64,000 nucleotides of DNA, from assembly GCA_044426045.1 (NCBI GenBank), contig JAWXUX010000001.1:62001-126000 (forward strand). Reading direction: 5' to 3'. The notes beneath the pieces were generated by a model. That model saw nothing but the letters and a program-made list of their open reading frames with translations. It was not told the origin of the DNA and did not search any database. Below, piece after piece: positions 57,853 to 64,000 of the stretch (positions are counted from its first letter, which is position 1; each line of letters begins with the position of its first letter). Source of the DNA: JAWXUU01 sp044426045. GTDB taxonomy: Bacteria; Bacillota; Clostridia; Christensenellales; CAMQZB01. The translations under genes were made by a program, and so were the position numbers.

Positions 57853-59031
57853 ATGAACAAAATCTATCTCGATCACGCTGCTACAACCTATGTGAAACCT
57901 GCTGTCATGGAAGAAATGGCGAAATATTTCACTGAAGTTTTTGGCAACGCATCAAGCATGCACGCGTTTGGGCGCGAAGGTGCAAGCGGTCTTTCAAAAG
58001 CGAGGAACACAATCGCAAGCGAAATTGGCGCGCTCCCAACAGAAATTTATTTCACAGCTGGCGGAAGCGAATCTGACAACTGGGCACTTCGCGGAATTGC
58101 AAAACGCAAAGGCAAAGGTCACATCATCACAAGCTGTATCGAACATCCCGCAATCAAGGAAACTGCCGAAGACCTTCAAAAACAAGGCTTTGAAGTCACT
58201 TATGTTGGCGTTTCGGAAGATGGATATGTGAATCCACAAGAAATCGAAAACGCAATCCAAGATAACACAATTTTGATTTCAGTTATGGTGGCAAATAACG
58301 AAGTTGGAACAATCCAACCTTTCGAAGAAATCGCAAAAATCGCAAAATCACGCAAAATCCCGTTCCATACCGACGCCGTTCAAGCAATGGGTGCTGTGAA
58401 ATTCAACGTGAAAGAAATGGGCATTGATATGCTTTCAATGTCGGGTCACAAATTCTATGGTCCAAAAGGCATTGGCGTTTTATATATCAGAAACGGGCTT
58501 GGCATTGGCAAATATCTCACAGGCGGTCATCAAGAACGCGGAATGAGGGCAGGCACAAGTGCAACGCCACTAGCAGTTGGCATGGCGGCAGCTTTGAAAC
58601 TTGCAAATTCTCATATTGAAGAGGAAAACGCAAGACTTTCTGAGCTTCGAAACTACTTGGTAAAAAGAATTTCAGCTGAAATTCCATATGTGAAAATCAA
58701 CGGCGGTCTTGAAAAAAGACTTCCAAACAACGTTAATATATCATTTAAATATGTTGAAGGCGAATCAATCTTGATGCTTCTCGACCTTGCGGGAATTGCA
58801 GTTTCAACGGGCTCTGCTTGCTCTTCAGGAACGCTTGAATCTTCATATGTTCTCACAAGCATGAAAGTGCCGATTGAACTTGCTCACGGAAGCGTGCGTT
58901 TCACACTAGGCGAAAAAACAACAAAAGAAGACCTCGACACAACAGTGGACAAACTTAAAGAAATAATTGAAAAACTAAGAGAAATGTCACCATTGTTTTC
59001 AGTAAAAGAAGGAGAAACTCAATATGTATAA
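57853..59031 (+). CDS. iscS: Cysteine desulfurase (IscS/NifS)
   Basis: A 392-residue PLP enzyme that supplies sulfur for Fe-S clusters. YLDHAATTYVKPAVMEEM, FTAGGSESDNWALRG, SCIEHPAIKETAEDL, HTDAVQAMGAV, the PLP Lys in MSGHKFYGPKGIGVLY (about residue 200) and the active Cys in VSTGSACSSGTLE (about 324). The short Cys loop and SSYVLTSM fit the NifS-like group paired with IscU. The last 8 nt overlap the scaffold gene. Confidence 0.96.
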   Translation: MNKIYLDHAATTYVKPAVMEEMAKYFTEVFGNASSMHAFGREGASGLSKARNTIASEIGALPTEIYFTAGGSESDNWALRGIAKRKGKGHIITSCIEHPAIKETAEDLQKQGFEVTYVGVSEDGYVNPQEIENAIQDNTILISVMVANNEVGTIQPFEEIAKIAKSRKIPFHTDAVQAMGAVKFNVKEMGIDMLSMSGHKFYGPKGIGVLYIRNGLGIGKYLTGGHQERGMRAGTSATPLAVGMAAALKLANSHIEEENARLSELRNYLVKRISAEIPYVKINGGLEKRLPNNVNISFKYVEGESILMLLDLAGIAVSTGSACSSGTLESSYVLTSMKVPIELAHGSVRFTLGEKTTKEDLDTTVDKLKEIIEKLREMSPLFSVKEGETQYV

Positions 59032-59392
59032 TGAAAAAGTGATGCAAGCATTCTCAAATCCACAAAACGTGGGAGAAATTGAAAACGCCGACGGCGTTGG
59101 ACAAGTTGGCAACGTTACTTGTGGCGATATCATGCGTATCAGCTTGAAAATTGAAGATAACATCATCAAAGAAGCAAAGTTCAAAACTTTCGGATGTGCA
59201 GCAGCCGTTGCAACAAGTTCAACAGCAACCGAAATGATTATCGGTATGACAGTTGACGAAGCGGAAAAACTCACAAACGCAAAAGTCGTTGAAGCCCTCG
59301 AAGGTTTGCCACCACAAAAAATCCATTGCTCTGTGCTTGCCGAAGAAGCAATCAAAGAAGCAATCGCGGATTACAGAAAAAATCACGCTTAA
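59024..59392 (+). CDS. iscU: Iron-sulfur cluster scaffold protein (IscU/NifU N-terminal)
   Basis: A 122-residue scaffold. Three cluster-binding Cys are present: VTCGDIMRI (with the Asp), FKTFGCAAAVATSS and IHCSVLAEEAI. SNPQNVGEIENADGVG is the typical start. It shares 8 nt with the cysteine desulfurase gene. Together with iscR this is a minimal Isc operon without hscAB or fdx, the normal clostridial form. A terminator follows. Confidence 0.95.
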   Translation: MYNEKVMQAFSNPQNVGEIENADGVGQVGNVTCGDIMRISLKIEDNIIKEAKFKTFGCAAAVATSSTATEMIIGMTVDEAEKLTNAKVVEALEGLPPQKIHCSVLAEEAIKEAIADYRKNHA

Positions 59393-59404
59393 TAAAAACA
59401 AAAG

Positions 59405-59432
59405 CAACCAAATAAAAATGGTTGTTTTTTTT
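59405..59432 (+). terminator. Rho-independent terminator after isc operon
   Basis: CAACCA, loop AATAAAAA, TGGTTG, then a run of eight T. Confidence 0.82.
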
Positions 59433-59448
59433 ATTTTGCTTTTGACAA

Positions 59449-59485
59449 ATACTAACACTCATTGGCAAATACTGACACCCCATAA
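59449..59485. repeat. Short direct repeat upstream of YtxH-like gene
   Basis: CAAATACTAACAC and CAAATACTGACAC, 21 nt apart, upstream of the gene at 59539. Could be a binding site; nothing known matches. Confidence 0.4.
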
Positions 59486-59538
59486 CCGCAAATAAATTCC
59501 CCACCTTTGCACATCATATAACCAAGGGAGGTGCGGAT

Positions 59539-59832
59539 ATGCAAAAATTTATAACGGGTCTTGCTGTTGGTATTGTGGCGGGAACATTGCTTGTGACTTG
59601 CAGTAAGCAAGCGAGAGAACTCGCGTGCGCAAGCAAGGAATTTGCCGATAAGAAACTGCAAAATGCAAAAGACGGAGTAGAAGATAAAACGGAAGAAATC
59701 AAAGAAAAAACTGCCGAAGTTGCGAAAGAATCGCAAGAAAAAACTCCAGCGAAAAAAAGTGTAGCCAAAAAGTCGCAAACAAAAAAACAAGACTCAAAAC
59801 AAAAATCAGAAGTAGCTGAAACTGACAAATAG
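59539..59832 (+). CDS. Small membrane-anchored Lys/Glu-rich protein (YtxH-like)
   Basis: 97 residues. One N-terminal membrane segment (KFITGLAVGIVAGTLLVTC, about 3-21) followed by a highly charged helical tail (about 25-97) of Lys, Glu, Ala and Gln. The layout (GxxxG-like helix then amphipathic charged helix) resembles YtxH/general-stress proteins, but sequence identity is low-complexity. AAGGGAGG precedes the ATG. Its own terminator follows. Function unknown. Confidence 0.65.
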   Translation: MQKFITGLAVGIVAGTLLVTCSKQARELACASKEFADKKLQNAKDGVEDKTEEIKEKTAEVAKESQEKTPAKKSVAKKSQTKKQDSKQKSEVAETDK

Positions 59833-59861
59833 GATTAAAACAGCTTTAACTTCAATCCCTA

Positions 59862-59896
59862 AAAAAAATCATCTCCAGCGAGGTGATTTTTTTATT
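59862..59896 (+). terminator. Rho-independent terminator
   Basis: AAAAATCATCTC, loop CAGC, GAGGTGATTTTTTT (one wobble pair). Confidence 0.8.
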
Positions 59897-59967
59897 TTTT
59901 AAAAAAAGAGCAAAATTCACAAAATTTGGAAACTGCAATCTAAATTATCACGCGAGTGGTAATATTC

Positions 59968-59997
59968 TTGCACATTGTGCGTGTATTGTGTTATACT
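59968..59997 (+). promoter_or_regulatory. Sigma-A promoter for ybaK-iorAB-paaK region
   Basis: TTGCAC at 59968-59973, 18 nt spacer, TATACT at 59992-59997. Confidence 0.6.
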
Positions 59998-60032
59998 TGA
60001 AAGAATAAAAATAAAATCGCTAGAGGTGGGTT

Positions 60033-60509
60033 ATGGCAATCGAAAGGGTGAAAGAATATTTCAAGGGCACGGAATTTGAAAACAAGATAATGGAGTTTGA
60101 AATTTCATCAGCAACGGTACAGCTTGCCGCAATCGCGGTTGGGTGCGAAGGCGCGAGAATTGCAAAAACATTAAGTTTCATGGTTGGCGAAAATCCAATC
60201 TTGATAGTTGTCGCAGGGGACGGAAAAATCGCGAACCCAAAATATAAAGCCCAATTTGGAACAAAAGCAAAAATGCTGTCGCCCGAGCAAGTGACCCAGC
60301 TTATCGGTCACAGCGTTGGCGGTGTTTGTCCCTTTGGAATAAACGAGGGCGTGACGGTGTATCTCGACAGCTCGCTCAAAAGATTTGAAACAGTGTTTCC
60401 CGCATGTGGAAGCAGTAATTCCGCAATCGAACTCACAATCCCGCAGCTTGAAAAACTTTCAAACTTCAAAAGTTGGATAGACGTTTGCAAATTGCCAGAA
60501 ATCGAATAA
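60033..60509 (+). CDS. YbaK/EbsC family aminoacyl-tRNA deacylase
   Basis: A 158-residue INS-domain editing protein that clears mischarged tRNA (Cys-tRNAPro or similar) in trans. VGCEGARIAKTLSFMV contains the conserved Lys; GKIANPKYKAQFG, GHSVGGVCPFGI (GGxxP) and VFPACGSSNSAIELT follow. Length is typical. It lies 68 nt before iorA and may be part of that unit. Confidence 0.9.
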   Translation: MAIERVKEYFKGTEFENKIMEFEISSATVQLAAIAVGCEGARIAKTLSFMVGENPILIVVAGDGKIANPKYKAQFGTKAKMLSPEQVTQLIGHSVGGVCPFGINEGVTVYLDSSLKRFETVFPACGSSNSAIELTIPQLEKLSNFKSWIDVCKLPEIE

Positions 60510-60577
60510 AAACTAATATAAAAAACTGATATAAAGAAACTGATATAAACAAAATTGATATAAAAGGGGAAAAACGA

Positions 60578-62353
60578 ATGAAAAAAATGCTTATGGGTAA
60601 TGAAGCAATAGCACTAGGTGCGATATCGGCGGGGGTTGATATTGTCACTGGCTATCCTGGAACTCCGTCAACGGAAGTTTTGGAAGCATTTGCCGTGAAC
60701 AAAAAAGATTGGCAGTATGTCGAATGGTCAACCAACGAAAAAACTGCGCTAGAAGTTGCCGCGGGCGGTGCCTACACAGGTGCCTACACAATGGTGACAA
60801 TGAAACAAGTTGGCTTGAACGTCGCATCCGACCCGCTCATGAGCCTAGCTTATGTCGGTATCAAAGGTGCAATGGTTGTTATGGTTGCCGATGATCCAGG
60901 TCCAATTTCCTCTCAAACAGAACAAGACACACGCCATTTTGGCGAATTTTCAAAACTTCCAGTTTTCGACCCATCGTCGGCAGCTGAAGCGTATGAAATG
61001 ATTGGCGACGCGTTTGAATATTCGCATGCGTATCAAACGCCAGTTATTTTCCGCCCAACAACAAGGGTTTGCCATGGATATGGCACTGTGGAAATTTCCG
61101 AAACTCAAAAAAGAAGTGAAATCACAGGCTTTGAAAAATCAAGCAAGTGGGTAATTTTTCCCCGCCTTGCTTATGCCAACCACATCAAAATGGAAGAAAG
61201 AAATGTTCAGCTTCAAAGCGTGTTTTCCGAGTATCCAAAAAACACAATCGAAGGCGACGGCGTGAAAGGAATTGCGACAGGTGGCGTGAGTTATGCCTAT
61301 GTCAAGGAAAATTTTGAAAGTGACTGCAAACTTTTGAAAGTTGCAACGCCTCACCCATTCCCAAAACAAAAAGCGCTAGAATTCATGAAAGGTCTTTCGG
61401 AAGTTTTGGTTATTGAAGAACTTGATCCAGTGATAGAAAAAGCACTGCTCCAAATAAAAGCAGAAAACAACCTTGACGTTGTGATAAAAGGAAAACTCAC
61501 GGGCGACAACATCAACGCGGGTGAAAATTCATCAGCAAGCGTGAAAAACGCAATGAATAATTTCCTTGGCAAAAAGTGCGAAAACGGCGAGAGTATAGCT
61601 TTGCCACCACTTCCAATCCGCCCACCGGTTCTTTGTGCGGGCTGTCCTCACCGCGCGTCATTTTATGCGGTGAAACTTGCAATGAAAAACCAAAAAGCGG
61701 TTTTCTGTGGCGATATCGGCTGCTACACCCTTGGCAACGCAATGCCACTTGACATGACGGACACTTGCCTTTGCATGGGCGCGGGTATCACAATCGCCCA
61801 AGGCATAAAAAGGGCGGAACCCGACATGAAAAACTTCGCATTTGTTGGCGACAGCACATTTTTCCACACGGGAATTCCAGGTGTCGTGAACGCACTTTAT
61901 AACCAAACAGACCTATTTTTGATAGTGCTAGACAACAAAACAACCGCAATGACAGGCAATCAACCTCACCCGGGAATGGGAAACACCATGATGGGGTGCA
62001 TATCAGAAAAAATTTCAATCAAAAAGGTGCTTGAAGCACTCGGCGTTTCTCAAATCAAAGTTTGCGACCCATTCCAGCTTGAAAGTTCAATTTCCGCAGT
62101 GAAAGAACTCTCGGAAAAATCAGGCGTGAAAGTTATCATCTTTGAATCACCTTGCATAAGCGTGGCAAAAAAAGGCAAACCGCTTGAAATCAAATCAAAT
62201 TGCGTAGGTTGTGGCAGATGTGTTTCTGAAATTGGCTGTCCTGCAATTTTCGCGGGCAAAATTCCAACAATTCAACCGTCACTTTGCACGGGTTGCGGTC
62301 TTTGTCAGTCAGTTTGCAAAGTGGGCGCAATAGGAGGTGTCAGCAATGTATAA
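60578..62353 (+). CDS. iorA: Indolepyruvate:ferredoxin oxidoreductase, alpha subunit
   Basis: 591 residues. Oxidatively decarboxylates aryl pyruvates (from Trp, Phe, Tyr) to aryl-acetyl-CoA with reduction of ferredoxin. The N-terminal domain has MLMGNEAIALGAISAGVDIVTGYPGTPSTEV. The TPP domain has PVLCAGCPHRASFYAVK, FCGDIGCYTLG, CLCMGAGITIAQG and FVGDSTFFHTGIPG. The C-terminal 2[4Fe-4S] module (about 545-585) has CVGCGRC and CTGCGLCQSVC. Overlaps iorB by 8 nt. Confidence 0.96.
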   Translation: MKKMLMGNEAIALGAISAGVDIVTGYPGTPSTEVLEAFAVNKKDWQYVEWSTNEKTALEVAAGGAYTGAYTMVTMKQVGLNVASDPLMSLAYVGIKGAMVVMVADDPGPISSQTEQDTRHFGEFSKLPVFDPSSAAEAYEMIGDAFEYSHAYQTPVIFRPTTRVCHGYGTVEISETQKRSEITGFEKSSKWVIFPRLAYANHIKMEERNVQLQSVFSEYPKNTIEGDGVKGIATGGVSYAYVKENFESDCKLLKVATPHPFPKQKALEFMKGLSEVLVIEELDPVIEKALLQIKAENNLDVVIKGKLTGDNINAGENSSASVKNAMNNFLGKKCENGESIALPPLPIRPPVLCAGCPHRASFYAVKLAMKNQKAVFCGDIGCYTLGNAMPLDMTDTCLCMGAGITIAQGIKRAEPDMKNFAFVGDSTFFHTGIPGVVNALYNQTDLFLIVLDNKTTAMTGNQPHPGMGNTMMGCISEKISIKKVLEALGVSQIKVCDPFQLESSISAVKELSEKSGVKVIIFESPCISVAKKGKPLEIKSNCVGCGRCVSEIGCPAIFAGKIPTIQPSLCTGCGLCQSVCKVGAIGGVSNV

Positions 62354-62903
62354 TATCATACTCGCGGGCGTTGGCGGTCAAGGCACCGTTCTCGCATCAA
62401 AAATCATCTCGGCATCAGCCCTTGCAAGCGGAAAATGCGTTATCGCAAGCGAAACAATCGGCATGGCGCAACGTGGTGGGTCGGTGACAAGCCACATCAG
62501 AATTTCCGAAACTCAAACGGTGGCATCACCACTCGTTGGCGCAGGTCAAGCGGATATCATCATCGCGTTTGAACTTTCCGAAGGGGTGAGATGTTTTCCA
62601 TATCTCAAAAAAGGCGGAAAAATGGTTGTTTCAAAAGGAATAATGCAACCGACAACCAAATATGACTACAACACAGAATTGCTTGAAAACTTCTTGAAAG
62701 AAAACGTTGAAAACTTGAAACTTGTCGATGCAATGGAAGTTTGCCAAAGCCTTGGAAGCTATCAAGTTTTGAACACGGTGCTACTTGGCAGTGCGCTTGA
62801 ATATCTTGAAATTTCCAATATTGAAGAGGGTATGAAGCAAAAAATAAAACCTCAATTTCTCGAATTAAACAACAAAGCACTTGCGGGAGGAAAAAAATTA
62901 TGA
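62346..62903 (+). CDS. iorB: Indolepyruvate:ferredoxin oxidoreductase, beta subunit
   Basis: A 185-residue gamma-type domain: NIILAGVGGQGTVLASKIIS, IASETIGMAQRGGSVTSHIRIS and PLVGAGQADIIIAFEL are the IorB signature. ATG 62346 follows AGGAGG at 8 nt; an upstream in-frame GTG lies on that site. Coupled to iorA (8 nt overlap) and to the ligase gene downstream (ATGA). Confidence 0.95.
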   Translation: MYNIILAGVGGQGTVLASKIISASALASGKCVIASETIGMAQRGGSVTSHIRISETQTVASPLVGAGQADIIIAFELSEGVRCFPYLKKGGKMVVSKGIMQPTTKYDYNTELLENFLKENVENLKLVDAMEVCQSLGSYQVLNTVLLGSALEYLEISNIEEGMKQKIKPQFLELNNKALAGGKKL

Positions 62904-64000
62904 ACATGACGAGCGAAACTTTTGAGCTAGTTCTCAAAAACATCAAATACGCAAAAGAAAACAGTGAATACTATCAAAACAAGTTTGCAGATGTCGATGT
63001 TGAAAGTATAAAAACCGAAGAAGATTTCAAAAATTTGCCATTTTCAGATAAAGAAGACCTTCGAAATGCCTATCCATTGAAACTTTCTGCCGTGCCAAAC
63101 AAAGATATCGTGAGAATTCACTCTTCATCGGGCACAACAGGCACGCCGGTTATCATTCCCTACACAAAAAAAGACGTAGAAGATTGGGCGACAATGTTTG
63201 CGCGTTGCTACGAAATCGCGGGTGTCACAAATGAAGACAGAGTGCAAATCACTCCCGGCTATGGACTTTGGACAGCGGGTATCGGCTTTCAAGCGGGGAT
63301 TGAAAAACTCGGCGGAATGGCAATTCCAATGGGACCTGGCAACACAGATAAACAGCTTCAAATGATGCAAGATCTCGAGTCAACAGTTATTTGCGCAACT
63401 TCATCATACGCACTTCTTCTCGCCGAAGAAATTGAAAAACGTGGCATCAAAGAATCAATCCACCTCAAAAAAGGCGTGATTGGGTCAGAACGTTGGGGCG
63501 AAAAAATGAGAAAACGTATCGCAAGCGAACTTGGTGTTTCACTTTATGATATATATGGCTTAACAGAAATTTATGGCCCAGGCGTTGCAATTTCATGCGA
63601 CAGCGAGTGTGGAATGCACTATTTCGACGATTTTTTCTATTGCGAAGTAATCAACCCAGAAACTGGCGAAAATCTTCCCGACGGCGAAATTGGCGAGCTT
63701 GTTATCACTACACTACAAAAAGAAGGCGCACCACTTATAAGATATCGCACGCATGACCTCACAAGAATCATGGTCGGCGAGTGCGCATGTGGTTGCAAAT
63801 ATCCAAGAATTGACACCCTCGTTGGCAGAAGCGACGATATGGTGAAAGTGAAAGGTGTTATCATCTTCCCGCAAAAAGTTGACGAACTTCTCTCAAAAAT
63901 CGACGGCGTGAGCAGTGAATATCAAGTTATGCTTGACCACTTGAACGGACGCGATATCGTCACAGTGTATTTCGAAACATCGGATGAAGATAAAAAAGCA
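62900..64000 (+). CDS. paaK: Phenylacetate-CoA ligase (PaaK-type), 3' end beyond window
   Basis: The first 367 codons of an AMP-forming aryl-acetate CoA ligase; the frame stays open to the last base. HSSSGTTGTPVIIPYT is the phosphate loop, FARCYEIAGVTNEDRVQITPGYGLWTAG and IYGLTEIYGPGVAISC are PaaK-specific, and RYRTHDLTRI with CACGCKYPRID follows. Start ATG 62900 overlaps the iorB stop and has GGGAGG upstream. With IorAB it would interconvert arylacetyl-CoA and arylacetate; the direction could generate ATP in fermentation if run in reverse, which is inference. Confidence 0.92.
   Translation, partial: MNMTSETFELVLKNIKYAKENSEYYQNKFADVDVESIKTEEDFKNLPFSDKEDLRNAYPLKLSAVPNKDIVRIHSSSGTTGTPVIIPYTKKDVEDWATMFARCYEIAGVTNEDRVQITPGYGLWTAGIGFQAGIEKLGGMAIPMGPGNTDKQLQMMQDLESTVICATSSYALLLAEEIEKRGIKESIHLKKGVIGSERWGEKMRKRIASELGVSLYDIYGLTEIYGPGVAISCDSECGMHYFDDFFYCEVINPETGENLPDGEIGELVITTLQKEGAPLIRYRTHDLTRIMVGECACGCKYPRIDTLVGRSDDMVKVKGVIIFPQKVDELLSKIDGVSSEYQVMLDHLNGRDIVTVYFETSDEDKKA

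Overview
The window is a gene-dense stretch of chromosome from a low-GC, spore-forming Firmicute, most likely an anaerobic, amino-acid-fermenting member of class Clostridia and probably an uncultured gut or rumen lineage. The evidence is a complete spoVAC-spoVAD-spoVAE operon, ctsR-clpC, luxS, SpoVA- and PrsA-type genes, two ferredoxin-linked 2-oxoacid oxidoreductases (a VorB-type enzyme and IorAB), an IscR-iscS-iscU operon and strong AGGAGG ribosome binding sites. Almost every gene is on the + strand; the exception is a YesM/YesN-like sensor-regulator pair at 5310-8723. I see no rRNA, tRNA, prophage, insertion sequence or CRISPR array.

Layout. 1-5.3 kb: the 3' part of a beta-helix surface protein, an 8-oxoguanine DNA glycosylase and a four-subunit branched-chain 2-oxoacid:ferredoxin oxidoreductase. 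5.3-9 kb: the two-component pair. 9-13 kb: an acyl-CoA ligase, a DUF1576 membrane protein and luxS. 13-19 kb: nadK-argR-recN, then aroB-aroQ and a degenerate shikimate-kinase-like gene. 19-24.5 kb: dtd, a YycJ-type hydrolase, a CPBP protease, rlmH, tadA, prs and pth. 24.6-30.7 kb: mfd, a PrsA-like foldase lipoprotein, yhbY and a small XRE regulator. 31-33.3 kb: a polar amino-acid ABC transporter. 33.4-36.3 kb: class III fructose-1,6-bisphosphatase and a lipoprotein. 36.6-39.8 kb: CtsR-controlled ctsR-clpC. 40-43.5 kb: hpf, a CBS-domain protein with a HEPN-like N-terminus, and a protein mannosyltransferase. 43.6-54.9 kb: comM-dprA-topA-trmFO-hslV-hslU-hisS, an RseC-like protein and glyA. 55-57.3 kb: spoVA. 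57.3-59.4 kb: iscR-iscS-iscU. 59.5-64 kb: a small membrane-anchored protein, a YbaK deacylase, iorA-iorB and a paaK-type ligase cut by the window end.

The most unusual content lies between genes. Five copies of a ~200-270 bp element (5072-5282, 10701-10896, 23677-23945, 36315-36509, 54984-55180) share one architecture: a tandem heptamer array, a REP-like imperfect hairpin preceded by GTGGTAA/GTGGTAG, a core, an inverted REP-like hairpin, and the complementary heptamer array. The heptamer differs between copies (GTGAAAA, GTGAAAG, GGTAATA) but always matches between the two ends of one copy. Inner stem pairs of the hairpins covary. Short GC-NNN-GC hairpins often sit at the array edges. These look like small non-autonomous elements mobilised in trans, and one sits between the pth promoter and its gene. 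A second, smaller palindromic family is present at 13051-13110 and 13403-13563.

Functionally, VOR, IOR, PaaK and the acyl-CoA ligase fit oxidative amino-acid fermentation, with ferredoxin reduction and interconversion of acyl-CoA and acid. The Isc operon would supply their iron-sulfur clusters. All functional calls rest on reading motifs by eye; no database search was run.
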